From Geosiphon pyriformis (taxonomy: Eukaryota; Glomeromycota; Glomeromycetes; Archaeosporales; Geosiphonaceae), in the NCBI GenBank assembly GCA_016748015.1, contig JAAOMT010000684.1:248001-312000 (forward strand): a DNA stretch of 64,000 bases. Reading direction: 5' to 3'. The notes beneath the pieces are model-generated. The model saw only the letters and a program-made list of their open reading frames with translations. It was not told where the DNA came from and did no database searches. Within the stretch, counting starts at the first letter, position 1; the number at the start of each line of letters is the position of its first letter. Shown in pieces: positions 35,212 through 48,000 of this stretch. A program made the position numbers and the translations under genes.

Positions 35212-36668
35212 CTATGACCCATTTTTGATTCTTTTTACATTCATCTGATTTAACATGTCTACTACTTTGAACAAATCACTTTGCCAATAATAATCGACTC
35301 GTACACGATAGATATAGGGAAAAACGGGATAACAAAGATTTGAAGTGATGCTCAAAAGTTCATAATTCACATCAATTGCAAGGTTTCTCAAACAGACCGA
35401 TCCAATTTTTTCTTTTTTTTCGATAGACCTTAATATATATTCAGGACTTGCTCCAACTCTATAGAATTAACAAGGTTTTTAAAAATTGATCAGAAAAATA
35501 AAAGTTGACGAAGTTTTAAGTCTTACGTTTGATCAATTGTTTGCCATCGGGCGAAATCAAGGTTCTTCATGTCCTCTTCAATAAATTTTTTAGCTTTATC
35601 AGGCGCACACCATTCTGCAAAACTGGAATTCAATTGAGCAGCGGTTTCAACCTTTTCCGTATATGTATAAGAATTAACAAACCAATCTGCTGTGTTCTGT
35701 ATCCAAGGTTTTCGATCAGGTGTTGAATTGTATAATCCTGATCCAAACCAAACTACGATTCTTTGACCACTCTTAATCATTTTTCCCAAAGTAGGCCAAG
35801 CTTCTTTCTTTGTATTTCTTATGTAAATCATTGATTCGCCGCCACTTGCAAAGTATTCTTCTAACTTTGACTGAAGATGAGAGGAAATTATTTTTTTATC
35901 TCCATCAGTGTCACCAAATTCAATTGATATAACTTCATTGGGATTCGATTTGAGGAAATCCCGCATTTGGGTAAAAGTTGGGTCGAGGCCTTCACCTATG
36001 GCACGAATATTACCCATTCCATGACAATTCACAACCTCGTTGTTGTCAAGTAAGCATGTATCGAAATCGAATAGTCTTATTCCTATTTTCAAAAAAATTA
36101 GCAAAGCTCTGATTTATCTATCTAAAAGGGAAGCTTTATAAAAAGGATCTAGATTGTAAATTTGCCTGACTTACCATCTTTTAGTTGAGTAGCAATATTA
36201 TGTTGGGGATTATTTTCCCAAAAGCATTCTACCGCAAGAGGCGGAAATGATTTCTCACATACTTTTTCCAAAGGTTGGCATATTCCGGGGACTTGAAATT
36301 TACTTTTACATAGTTTTATAGTTGAATTGCAATCATATTTCAAGTTATATGTCCCGCTATTATGCGTCCCAGCGTGTGTCTTTATTTTAAAAAAAATGTT
36401 AAATAGTGGTCTTAGTTTTTAATATCTTTGATTCCGCGAAAAGGGAAAACCCAAATTCTTATAATATATTACTTACCACTTGATCATATCGCAGATCACA
36501 AATATCAGCGTTGCCATTGCAAAGTAGGAGTTCTTTCGAACTGGGAGATTTACTTGTAAAGGATAGATGATAGGCAAAGACAATTTGTTGGGTATGGAAA
36601 ATTTGCATCATTATGAAAGCACAAATGATCTGAACCAAAAGATAGTCTGATTTTAGCGAGAACCACAT
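35212..36668 (-). CDS. Secreted PLC-like phosphodiesterase (PI-PLC X fold)
   Basis: Spliced model complement(join(35212..35458, 35527..36082, 36175..36379, 36477..36668)), 399 residues, introns 68, 92 and 97 bases, phases consistent. A hydrophobic N-terminal segment (LLVQIICAFIMMQIF) suggests secretion. The TIM-barrel active-site blocks are present: CDLRYDQV then across intron 1 THAGTHNSGTYN (65-76), with the first catalytic His; GIRLFDFDTC (133-142); and VNCHGMGN (150-157) with the second catalytic His. Further blocks are FLKSNPNEVISIEFGD and the strand IVVWFGSG. Many cysteines early in the protein fit an extracellular form. The family cleaves phosphodiesters, classically phosphatidylinositol lipids, without Ca2+; the real substrate in fungi is unclear. 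Confidence 0.88.
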
Positions 36669-38003
36669 TTTTTTGGTTAAGAAATTGATGGATTTTTTTT
36701 ATTGCGTCGAGAATTTGGTGAACAAATTTTTTTGCAGAAAAAGTCAAAACTCAATAGACATTTAAATAGTTTTTGATTTCATGACCAAAAGAAACGGACA
36801 TTCAAAAGATTTACTTTACGCGGCCATTGTCTTCTCGAAAATTGAAACGTTTTGTTTTGATGGAATTTTTTCTTTAGCAGAACACAAAATACGTTTTAAA
36901 TTGACCATTTTTGGTAATTGTAATGCTTTGTTTGAAAATTTAGTTGATATAGATATGCACGGATTATCGGATATTAAAGACATTTCCCAATGGAAATTTT
37001 ATATTATATACCAAAAAAGGCTTCCAAGTAAATTCATATCGGACCATTTCAATGGAGTGGGAGAACAAGATGATATAATATTTGAATTGAAATGAAAATT
37101 CATTATGGAGACTTGAAGATTTTATTCCAAAAAGGTAAAGTTTTAAAATGTATAATAAGAAGTATGACAATGGTTTCAGACAAAATTAGAAAACCTAAGC
37201 ATTCGATAAAGTACTCGCTAACCCAGAATCTTATTTAATCAAAGAAATTATCGAATCTCAAAGTTGAAAAGTATGTCTTTAGTTTTCAACCTACTTGATT
37301 CAACCTTAGCTTGCTTACAAATCTTTGAAAAATCTGGTTTTAATTAATTTAAAATACATGACCTAACCTATTTTGAGGGAAAACTTTGAAGCCCTGTTTA
37401 ATATTTGGTCTTTGCATTTCAGAAAGGCTCAGAATTAATAGTGATCAAGTAGACAATAAAATTGGGGAAGTTTGTCAAACGTACCAGATTTAATGAAAAA
37501 ATATTTAGATCTGTTTAATCGCAATTATTTTTATGGATAGCAAATTTTTAGAGTCTTTTATTAATAGAATTTATAAAAGGTTTGTATTTCTAACAAAAGA
37601 ATTGCTTGATTTGCTGGTTTTATTTTTGGAATAAGTCTTGAAAAAAAATTTCAGACATTGGATTTCATTTCAATTAAAAAACACATGAATAGCAGCTCTT
37701 AAGGCAAAAAATTTATCTATCCTTATAACCAATTCAGTCTTTATTAATCCCGAACATTCTATCAGAGCTGAATTTTTTCATTTTAGTTCACATTTCTGTG
37801 AGAAATTATGAGATTCCCGATTTCATGAACGATTTTAATTGTTTCTTTCCAAAATGAGAGTATTACTAGTTTGACTATTTTGTTCCATGCAGGTTAGAAA
37901 CATACCTGATTTTCTCGCATAGAAGTGATACCCTCCAAATATCATGTGAATCGTACAATTCTTTGAGAACTTGTATGACCCGATTGTTCTAAGAGATTGT
38001 ACG
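36669..38003. other. Intergenic with one doubtful ORF
   Basis: An open frame of 104 codons at 36781-37095 (+) starts with ATG (MTKRNGHSKDLL) and ends FNGVGEQDDIIFELK. It has no recognised family, no clear repeat and no intron signal that extends it, so it may be chance. The rest is AT-rich with no gene. Confidence 0.35.
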
Positions 38004-38146
38004 GTCTTGACATTGAACAATCGTTTTCTCAAATTCCCACGTACAAAACCACAAATAAACCATTTTAAGCGATAGTCTTGACATTAAACAATCGTTTTCT
38101 CAAATTCCCACGTACAAACCATTTTATTTAACCATTTTAAGCGATA
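38004..38146. repeat. Tandem duplication of a ~71-base unit
   Basis: Two head-to-tail copies, 38004-38074 and 38075-38146. Both start GTCTTGACATT, share CAATCGTTTTCTCAAATTCC and CACGTACAAA, and end TTTTAAGCGATA. They differ only in a few bases in the last third. The duplication ends 188 bases before the ATG of the metallothionein gene, so it probably lies in its promoter. Confidence 0.9.
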
Positions 38147-38334
38147 GGGATGCAAATTTAAGTTTCGATCTCGCTTTTTAATTATTAGCAAAAGCAAAAG
38201 TTGGGGGCTTTGAGCATGTGTGTTCTATATTACACGCAATTATAAATTGTCTTCCTCTGAACCAAATTCCCAATTATAATTTGTTTGATCAAAACGTCAA
38301 AAAACTTTTGAAACAAAATTTCAATCAGAATAAA

Positions 38335-38561
38335 ATGCATCTTGAAGAGATTCAAAAAGACATAACCCTCACAAACGATGAGGATGGGCCACCTTGTGGA
38401 AATAGGTATGTGTTTTATTGTAGATAATAAATATTTGTTTGATAAAATTTCAAAAATTGAAATCACTTCCAGCGGTATATTTATTTTCATAATTTATTTG
38501 ATATAGTGCTTGCAATTGTGGCTCATATTGTGGTTGTCGTCCGGGTGAATGCAAATGTTGA
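38335..38561 (+). CDS. Small Cys-rich metallothionein
   Basis: Spliced model join(38335..38405, 38507..38561), 41 residues, one 101-base intron with donor GTATGT and acceptor TATAG. Exon 1 gives an acidic leader (MHLEEIQKDITLTNDEDG) and the first Cys; exon 2 supplies the cluster. The seven Cys lie at 21, 26, 28, 32, 34, 39 and 41, forming three C-x-C pairs (CNC, CGC, CKC), with PGE before the last. This spacing is that of fungal copper-binding metallothioneins of the seven-Cys Neurospora type. There are no His or aromatic residues in the cluster except one Tyr. It would bind Cu(I), perhaps Zn or Cd, in the cytosol. Too short for routine gene finders and split by an intron. The leader is longer than in classic fungal forms. 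Confidence 0.82.
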
Positions 38562-39400
38562 GCGACATAATTCTACACGGAACAAAATATTGATATTACT
38601 TAAATATACTTTTTTGATCATTGACAAAATTCCTTCTTTATTTCTCTGAACTTCATTTATGGCAATAGATGTCGAGGGGATTTAAGGTCCTTTTATGTTA
38701 AATTAAAAAACTAGGATTTATAACAATCTTAAATTTGTATGAAGTATTGATTTGTCACCTTACAGATATTTTGAAAAGATATTAAAATTTTATTTTAATG
38801 TTTGAAATTCTAAAGTTGGGAGAATGGATAGGGTAATATTTAAATAAACCCGTGGTATGGGGTGAACTAAATTTTGATATTAAATTCCCTGAGCCACAAC
38901 TGATTCTACTTTGAAAAGGAGCTAAAATTTTTTCGAAAAAGTTTTAAGGAAAACAAATATAATCAAAAATATTACTTTGCACAAAATGGCAAAAACAAAA
39001 TTTACCTCCGCATTTAATATATTTGAGCTTAAGATTATTAACTAACAAATTTATTTGTGATGAAAAACAAATATCCAATAATTCTTCATGGTTCATGGTA
39101 ATGCCTTGATGTTTTTTAACATTTAAACATATATTATTATTATTTTATTATTATTAAAAAATATTAATATTCCAAAATACAAATTAATCAGCAAAGCTTT
39201 TTCATACTTTTTTTTTATTAAAAGACTTTATTTATTCAAATAAAACTAATAAAACATAATTGATTTTTAATTAAATTTTGTTAGTGTTAATTTAATAATA
39301 AATATTACGTTTTGAACAAAAAATTTTTATTAAGCGTAATTTGTATTTAAAATTAATTTAACAAAAATTTTTTTAAATATAGTTTTGCAACACTTGAAAA

Positions 39401-39441
<41 letters not shown>

Positions 39442-41455
39442 ACATTATGGTTTTTCTATTTTTTTATTACACATATTTTAGAAATAATAAAAACTATAAA
39501 TATTTATGTTTTTAATTATAATAATTAACAAATTTAAAAAAAAATTCATAATTTGTTACTATTGAATTGTTTTTTTTAGCTTGAAAATATATTTTTTATT
39601 TTTTATTTTTTTATTTTGATTCTTGCAATAATATTCCAAAAAAATGTTTGTTTGTTGATTAGCAAACCAATATAATAATTAGAAAGCTATTTGTTTTTTA
39701 ATGTACAAAAAAAAAGAATTGACTTATTTTATAAAATTTTATTAAAACAGCTCAAGGCAGTTGTGTATAATGCCAACTTTTTTAAAATCTTGGAAAAATT
39801 TTTAGAAAAAATAAGGTAAAAAGGTGGTATTTTGACGAATTTAATAATTTGTGATGGGGTCATGGTAAAAAATCCCATTTTATTCAAGTGAGAAAATGCT
39901 ATTCTTTCACGCGTATTATTCCTGCATTTGAATTTATTTTGCAAACTTTGTCACAATACTTTATTCGCCATTCGCCAAAATACACCCTTTGTACCTTAAG
40001 TTATACTTTAAAAAACGTAAAAATTAAGTTATGAATTTAATAATTATAAATAATAATACTGTTAGACCAGTTATTTTCTTCATATAAAAATTGTTTCTTT
40101 GACTTGTGTTTAGATCATCTTTGTAAATTCATTTTCAGTTTTTGGCTAGATCTCCGAAAAGCAAGATATATACTTTTTTTATTAATTGACTGAAACATTT
40201 CCAACATGCTGGTGCTGCAATGTGTAAACGAAATACAGCTTTATTTTTCTCTTTTTCATTCATGGAATACTAAATTAATATTTAAACTTTGTGACTGTGC
40301 TTTAATTGGATGCCAATATTTTATATCTAAAATTTTCATGCAGACTAATGCTTCTGTATGACCCTTGTACTGCCACAAAACATGGTAAAATAAACAAAAG
40401 AATGTGGCTATCACGATTAAAACAATAAAACTTTCTTCCGCGAAATAAAAGAACCCTCCCCCCGACATATGTGGTTACTAAACAGATTCCGCCATATATT
40501 CCCATTTCAATCAGAAATCTTCATTGTGAATTTATTCTAATCCTTGTGTTCGATTGCGATAATTATGACAAAAAATTTCTTTAAAGGGAACAATGTTTCT
40601 AATTATTAAAATTACATTTTTTGATGTCGAATTTTTTTGAAAATATCATGGGTATTTTTAAAAATTTTTCGGGGTTATTGAGGCTGGTCCCATAGGTAGG
40701 GTCGTGTTTTAACAAACAGTAAAAATGATACGGAGCCAAAAAGTTAAAAAACATTTGGAGGAACACAGGATAGTATCACTTTATTAACCATCCAATCCGG
40801 AATAACCCTGAACACCTATTTAAGTGAATAAAGGCAGATGTCGTGGGTATTGATATGCAGCGTGGCCAGCATGCACTGCAATTGTTTACCATGCATTGAG
40901 CTCCGAAAAACGAATATCACTCGGGTCATTCACTTTTTGGAAATAGAAACATGTTCATGCCAAAAAAAATCCGAATTTTGTTTCACTGCACGAGCCCAAT
41001 TTACTCAATTTATTATTTCAGTGTCCTAGTGCTGGTGCTGGTTTTTTTTGTTTGTTTTCAATGAACCTCTTTTGAGGAGGGAAACAAATATTCTGGGCCG
41101 CTTTTAGCTAAAATCTTTGGCTATATTAAAAATGAAAAAAACAAAATAATTATTGTACCTAAATCGCTGTTAGATCGGGTGTTCATTCTCCTAAATCATA
41201 CTCCAATTTCTTATAAATATCCCTGCTGTTCGTACCGTGCTCTTGATGTTCTCAACGTTCCATTTGTTTTTCATTAAATCCCTGCCTAATCAAAGGAGCG
41301 TCACCAATCATTGAGATATTATTAAATTTTCATTGCACACAATAACATTCTTGACATCGATCAATTATTTACCTTTGGCCTCGTTATTAAAATTTTCGGG
41401 AAAAAACACAACTTCGACTAAAACCAAAACCTTTTTTCTTTAACAACCTTCGAAG
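38562..41455. other. AT-rich intergenic region
   Basis: 2.9 kb, strongly AT-rich at 39.0-39.7 kb. It holds an (ATT)n microsatellite. Small open frames (40256-40505 on the minus strand, 40838-41029 on the plus strand) have no recognisable content. The last 300 bases are less AT-rich and are the presumed promoter of the gene at 41456. Confidence 0.45.
39401..39439. repeat. (ATT)n microsatellite
   Basis: Thirteen uninterrupted ATT units. Confidence 0.97.
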
Positions 41456-41906
41456 ATGGAATATAAATCTTATTCTCTTAAACGAAAACTCGACTCTGAC
41501 GAAGGAAACCAAGAGGTTAATTTAACGAATTATCTCAAGCTCCAGTGACCATCCTTTTTCAAATTGAAATTTTTTAACATAGGTTTTATCACTTACTTAG
41601 GAAACATACGCGTTTAAACGTCATAACCATTATAATACCTATATTCAATCCAACAGTTCATCGAGTGTATCGACCCCTACAACGGAAGATGACATGGAAA
41701 TTGACTCTCCACTCTTCGTTAACCCATCTTCGACTGTTGCATTTAACACCAATCCAAACCAATTTCATCATCACCAAACTGACGTATTACCTGCCACCAT
41801 GATGAGCTCAATAAAAAATAACAATCCACGTAGCACTGTTTGTGTTAAGAATATTCAAAAGGAAAAGATAATTCGCTTAGTTGGCATAGGTGGATATATG
41901 TTGTGA
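41456..41906 (+). CDS. Small Ser/Asn/His-rich protein of unknown function
   Basis: Spliced model join(41456..41515, 41601..41906), 121 residues, one 85-base intron. Exon 1 gives MEYKSYSLKRKLDSDEGNQE, with a basic KRK patch. Exon 2 is polar, with a Ser run (QSNSSSSVSTPTTEDD), an acidic patch, FHHHQTD and a hydrophobic end (IIRLVGIGGYML). The composition and KRKLDSD start recall small nuclear or regulatory proteins, but no domain was recognised. The upstream region is relatively GC-balanced, as expected for a promoter. An alternative acceptor at 41582 would change the start of exon 2. Confidence 0.6.
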
Positions 41907-42571
41907 TAATTCCAGAGATTTACCAATCATGAATCTTTTGATCAATTGTCATTTTCATAAGCTCAGATGAGATTGCCGCAAAAAGTCCTAGTATAGAGTT
42001 GAGAACTTTTGTAAATAGCACTTTATTCATTTCCATAATACCAGTTTTCCAAATTAGTTTTAATCAATTTATTCAAATTTGGAACACTTTTTCTTTTTAT
42101 TTCCTTTTTTTTTTCGTTTCTATTATTTGTTTTTTTGTTTCCATCTAATCACAAATTAATTGATAAGCGTTTTCCATTCAAAGTGGTTTAAGCTTATGCT
42201 TTGCTTTGGAAATATGGAGTGAAATTTCTTTTTATCAAACTAGTTTTGATCTATGATAACTTTTTAAATTCATCTCAATAATAAACAGGTTAAAAATTTT
42301 ACAAAAATTGGCAATTATCTACCAGCGGGTATATTACTATTTCAACAAAACCTCATCACAAGAGATTATTTTGTTAAAAAGCTTGAATTTTGGTTTCTTT
42401 ATATCATACATGAAATTCTTGCTAAGAATTTTGGCAAAAAGTCGAGAATTTTTCCCAGTTCAAGTTTATGATTAGAAAATCTGCTTGCATGTAATGAATG
42501 AATGAAGTCTAGTCTTTGAAAAATGATTTCATATTTCAAATCCTGTTATGGCATAAGAAATTCGTAAACTT
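41907..42571. other. Convergent intergenic region
   Basis: 0.66 kb, T-rich, between two converging genes. No other feature. Confidence 0.5.
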
Positions 42572-44665
42572 TCATAATCTTTTCATAAAAACATCAAAGA
42601 AGCTTGTGTTTGGGCTATTTGGGTTAGGCAGGTTTTCGGAAGCTGTATCTTGCGTTTCTTCATCCAATGATGGTATTGAAAAAGTTCTTTTATATGTGTT
42701 CTGATGAATTATTTCAGTTTTCTTTGGAACAGCCAAAGTTGAAGGGGCCATCGACAATGAGCCTTCTGAAATAATCATATCGTCCATATCTTTAGAGCTA
42801 GATTCATTGGGCCAATTTTCAAATCTCTTTAGTCTTTGAGTGTCATTGAGATGTAATGGGAGTGGATTTTCTTCGGAAATTAATGTCCACTTTTTTTGGA
42901 AATTAATATTTTTTGAATAATAAGGCCGCAAAGGTAAAATAGGATCAGAGGCTGCCGTAACATCTTCCGATATATCTAATTTTCCTAATTTTTGAAACTC
43001 TGGTTCGGTCGAAGGCTTAAGAATGTGGTTATTTTCTAGCGTTGATTGATCTTGAAATTTTTGAAGTCCAACGTCGTCAAATACACTAGTATTCTTTTCT
43101 TTTAGTATATTATCGAAATCAATAGGAGCCTTGAAAAGTTTGATAATCATAAGATATTGTAATTTTTCAAAAAATGTTGGCTTCCAAATCAGTTCGAGTT
43201 CAGTTTCTTCACTTGTTACATCTATCATATTTTGATTGTTCGATTCCATTACTGCCTTCTTTGTTGAATTGTCCTTTATAGTGGTCAACTCAAATGATTC
43301 TTCACGTTTGAACATCTTTCTAGATGGTATGATGCTCCTTGTTTTTTTCCTGTCTCCTAGTCTAGGGTTTTTCTTATTTTTCGAGAGTTGAGGGTATCGC
43401 GACTCATATACTTCAACATATTTTTGCCATAGGTACATTCTCAATGCTAGAAAACCACGTGCGACTGCAACATCTTGCGAGAAGACTAGTGCATTTAATA
43501 ATCCTATAAATTAAAGGTAAATTTTGAATTTATTTAAACCGAATTTTTAAAGCGATGTTCATATTCTCAAAAAAAGAAAAATTTACCTTGGATAGCACAA
43601 CAAACATATGTAGCCATTAGCAATTCGTAAGATACTTTTTTCGTAGAATATGCCAAAGTTTCAACAAGAAAATTTGGGGTTTGCGTTATCAGAGGAACTA
43701 CTGGATACCAAGTTACCTTTTTGATAATATTTAATATAAGGCTATTTGACTTTGATGGAGCTTTAAACCTCAATACAGATGCTGTTGTAAGAGGCAAAGA
43801 ATCAATACCAGTATCAAATAAGTTCTTTTTCGTTTTGAGTTTGACAATAACGGATATAATGACAACAGAACAGTAAAGAACCGACAGTTCTAGCCATGTG
43901 AACAGAGTGGTCCATTGCCATATTATGTTATACCGTTCACCAGAATCGCGATACCAACAAAATCTAGAATGATTGAATCTTATCAATAAATTTCAATAAA
44001 AATTTTAGCATAAATCTAAAGGCTTACTCTTCAGGGGCATTCCAACCATACATGTTTTGAATTAATGGCAGGGAAGAAATGATGAGAGCCAGCAGAATTG
44101 AGGCTGGTACATAGTACCTTTCAAAATCGATTCGACCTCTGTACTCGCGTAAGAACATGATATGTAGATTCTGCGAAATAAAAAGTTTTTTTTTTTAATG
44201 ACATGAACAAAAGAAAACTATTTTAACGAAAATAGCCGTAAACTTACAAGTGCAATACAATCCGAAAAGAAAGTGGAAAGTAAGCTGGCAAAAACAAAAC
44301 CCCAGACCTAGAAACGTGGCCAAATCATCAATTAAAATAAAATGAGGTTAAGGAAAGGCAATTTTGAAATATCATGATAGAAAGTTTACCGTGAATCCGC
44401 ACCAAAATCCAGGTTTAGTCTCTAAGATGCTCAAAAGTTGAAATAATGAATAAACTAAATCTGAAATACTCGTGCATACGCCCAACCGAAATGACACTCG
44501 ATCTGCTAAAGCTGGGTAATATCGTCGCATTAAAGCATAGATTACGATGACAGTTAAACTGGCGAACATGGAAATAGCGTTCAAAGGGATAGTGATGGAG
44601 GTTATTGTTTGAGCTTGTTCGGCCGTGAGTGAGGTTAGGGTTTGTTTATTATTTGCCTCTGTCAT
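42572..44665 (-). CDS. Seven-helix G-protein-coupled receptor, Git3-like
   Basis: Spliced model complement(join(42572..43503, 43587..43963, 44028..44170, 44248..44307, 44390..44665)), 595 residues; the four introns are 83, 64, 77 and 82 bases and all phases fit. Seven helices can be placed: about 19-43, 53-76, 90-118, 128-148, 172-198, 222-245 and 256-285. Features typical of fungal Git3/glucose-sensing receptors are the FRLGVCTSISDLVYSLFQLL helix, a Cys before helix 3 (FWCGFT) and the WQWTTLFTWLELSVLY helix. The cytoplasmic tail is long (about 290 residues), polar, Ser/Thr- and Glu-rich, with a basic stretch (RLGDRKKTRSIIPSRK) right after the membrane part. It would couple to a G-alpha of the cAMP or related pathway; the ligand is unknown. 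Confidence 0.8.
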
Positions 44666-46257
44666 GATGTGGTTGTAATATATAGAAACTTGAAAGATTT
44701 GTGGAATTTCTCATTAAATTATAAAGATTGGATATTTCTTCATGAAAGATGTAAAAAAAACCTGAATATTTTGCTAGGGAAAAAAAAAAAGAAAAAAAAA
44801 GGAATATTAAAAGAGTTGAGCTTTTTATTTATCTCAAGTCTGTTGAAAATCTTTCACAAAATATTTTTTGGTTCTGGAATAATGAGTACAGTTTAAATTA
44901 ATATTTACTCCAATTTTTTTAATCCAAAGTTATCACATGTAAGTCCTTGACAACTAAGAATTATGGTAAAAATTTTTGGTTGGATCAATTTTAATTTAGT
45001 GTAAAAAGGTTTCTTGAATTTTATGTCGATTTTATTAATGGTAATTATGTTTACTGTAAATTTGGATTTCAACGAACCACTTACCTGAAAATTTTCATTA
45101 TTGAACTTTTGGGAATGTTTCCGAAAGAATTGATGTACAAAAGATAAAAAATCAAGGATTTTAATTGGCGTTTGTTGAATTGTCTATGTGTGCGTAACCT
45201 GATGCATGAAAGGATATCTATTATTAACAGCGACCTAATGTGCATCCTTTTTTGTTTTGTCAAAGCGGGAATTTGTGATTTGCAGAATTGTTTTTTAAGA
45301 AAAGATTATAATTTTGATAGAATCGAAATTGACACACACATTATTTAGGTCATCTTTATGAACGTATGTCAGCCAGAAAGGGAGGCAAGCAAAAAAGCGT
45401 TTGATTGCCAAATGAAATTCAAAGAAGAATACGTAATGAAGAAGAAATTTTTGGGTCATGTTTAAAACTAGTTAGATTTTGATTTTCAGACAATTGAAAG
45501 ATCAAACCCTTCTTCGAATTTATGCAGATCAAAAATTATGCTAAGTAAAAGATGGTGGGAGTGTAATTTCTATATAATATGACATGATGCAAACCTTTAA
45601 AATTCCAAAATAACTTTTTGAAGATCATAATATTTTTGGGAACTTAATGCTGCAGTGTTAAATTGAGTGTTTTCCAAAAAATATTTGAGAAACGCTTGTG
45701 ATACCAAAAGGCAGAAATTTGATTAAGGAACAAAAAAAATTAATGATTTTAATTTGATCATGAATCATCAATTTTCATCGTTGAATCGAAAGCTATGATT
45801 GTGTTCATGATTTGAAAATTTTCAATAGGATATAAAAATTAGAAGATCTACTTAATCTATACTTGTTTCTACCATTTCACACGTACAATTCACACGGATG
45901 ACTTATCTGGAACCAATCATCAAGGTCACCAAAAGATAACTAAAATTCCATGGGCCAATTAATCGAACCATAGTGATGGCTCATTTAATTTATATTAATA
46001 AAAAAAGAAATTAAACTCTTTGGGGAACACCCGAAAAACTTTGTTGGTTAAAGGAAATACAAATGTTTCACATATCATAAAAATTGAAAAATTTGTCACA
46101 TCATTTTAATTGTAAATTTCAAAATCCTATCCGAAATATGTTATAAACAAACCTTTAAAAGGCTATAATGTGGTACAAATATTTTGTTGTTTCATTACCA
46201 ATTTAAAATTCACTCTTAATTGTTTTTGGGAAAACCAACCAAGAACAAAGACACCAC

Positions 46258-46296
<39 letters not shown>

Positions 46297-48000
46297 CAGA
46301 TTAACTAAAAATTGAAATAAAGAAAATTATTAATAAAATGTGTTTATTATATTTTATTAATAGATAGATTATTAATTAATAAATATTAATCTTAAAATTC
46401 GAAAAGAATTAATTTCCTAAAGAAAAACAAGTATTGCCTAAAGAATATAATCATATTTCATGAATGTTAAAGCTTTTTTTAAGAAATCAAAATTGTGTAT
46501 TATTAAATGCTCAAATTTAATTTGAAAAAAATTTAAATCATTTAAATTTGGTTTATAATAAAATAGACTACATATCAATTTGTTAAAAGAAATTATTTTT
46601 TAAAATAATGTGTCAGAAATGAATAAGTAACAAACTTTTCTTTACTAAGATATCAATTTATTCTATCATATGCTTTGCATATTTTTGCTTTCATCATTTA
46701 TTGTAAAATCTTTACTCTTTTTCACCAAAAAAAAAGCATTTTTTTTATAGGTAATAATAAGACCACTTGGTTCAATCATACTAATGATGAAATTTGTAAC
46801 ATTTTTAAAATTCATGAAAAATTACAAGAGCCTTTTATGAAATTTGTGAAACACTCTTTTGTATTTAATAAGTTGATAAAAAATTATTAGTAATATATAT
46901 GCGGGAAAAAAATGAATGTAAAGTATTATTAAGCACTAATTTCTTTGTCAAGCTATCAATAGTTTTAAAAGTGCTATTATTGTTGACAAGTAAATCAACC
47001 TAAGAATGGTGTTATTTCTGTTTGAGATCGATATGTTTGTTTAAATGATTAGCAGATTCTCCAAACGTAATCGATATTCCATTGGATAATATATGAATAT
47101 TCGAGGTCCCAGACAAATCGAATAATTTTATGACAGGAACCTCAAATATGATGCACCATTTTAAAAGCGTCTGCGTTATGCAATGAATGCAAAAAACTAT
47201 TTTAACAAAAATGAAGAGAGAAAAATTATCGAGAGTGGAGCATTGTCAAAAGCTAATTGGAAACATCTTAAAAATTAGAGCGTTCAGGGATACACTTAAA
47301 AATTACTTAGTTGAAGTTGTGGTATTAGTTCGTTGGTAATTTTAGAAATATCACTATTGGGTTCACTGAAACTTTTTTTTAAAATTTTCATATTCATCCA
47401 TTATATCATACCACCATATTGAAACCAGGTTGTTCCGATCTGCAAGCCCTTAGTTGTGGTATGGGGTTTGCAGTTTTCGAAACCTAATCTAAAAGAAATT
47501 CCATTTAATTTTAATTTTAATCATCTCGGACCAATTATTGATTGAGCAAAGTTTTTAAAAAAATTTTGTTGAGGCTTCTTCAACCTACCAGTTTTAGGAG
47601 TAACATTCACGGGCTGAAACATCACCATTCTGTCAAAAAAACGGATAAGTTACCTTTATGGCTCATGCAGGGTTTTGAACTCAAAGCTCATCATGCGGTA
47701 AAGTTATGCCTTAATTGGCGAAAAAAAGCTGCAACAAATGAACATTTTATTGAGCTCTTGGTTCAATATGAATACAATTTAAGACTTTGACCATGTGTAA
47801 AACTAAAATTATATTTAAACCAATTTTCAAATGATAAAAGGTTGTGTATAAAAGATAGTAATATAATGATAATCCAATCTCATCTATTGAATGATAAATT
47901 AAAAATTTTAAAAAGTGCTTTTTGAATAAACAAATTAATCAAATTCAATTAATTTAGGTAAATTGGCATTAATAAATTATCTCTTTCCAAGAAATCTTAT
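44666..48000. other. Intergenic, increasingly AT-rich
   Basis: 3.3 kb with no supportable gene. A poly-A/G tract lies at about 44753-44802. Frames at 46675-46890 and 47542-47790 (+) are short; the latter (KKTDKLPLWLMQGFELKAHH... ) has near-normal codon content and may be an exon relic, family unknown. An (ATT)n microsatellite is listed separately. Confidence 0.4.
46258..46296. repeat. (TAT)n microsatellite
   Basis: Thirteen TAT/ATT units, same motif and about the same length as the array at 39401. Confidence 0.96.

Noticed and set aside
36781-37095. 104-codon ATG frame
   Set aside because: Not given its own gene entry: no family, no splice or promoter support, and AT-rich surroundings make a chance frame possible.
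40256-40505. Two overlapping minus-strand frames with hydrophobic segments
   Set aside because: Two frames in different phases over the same bases with no motif; most likely chance.
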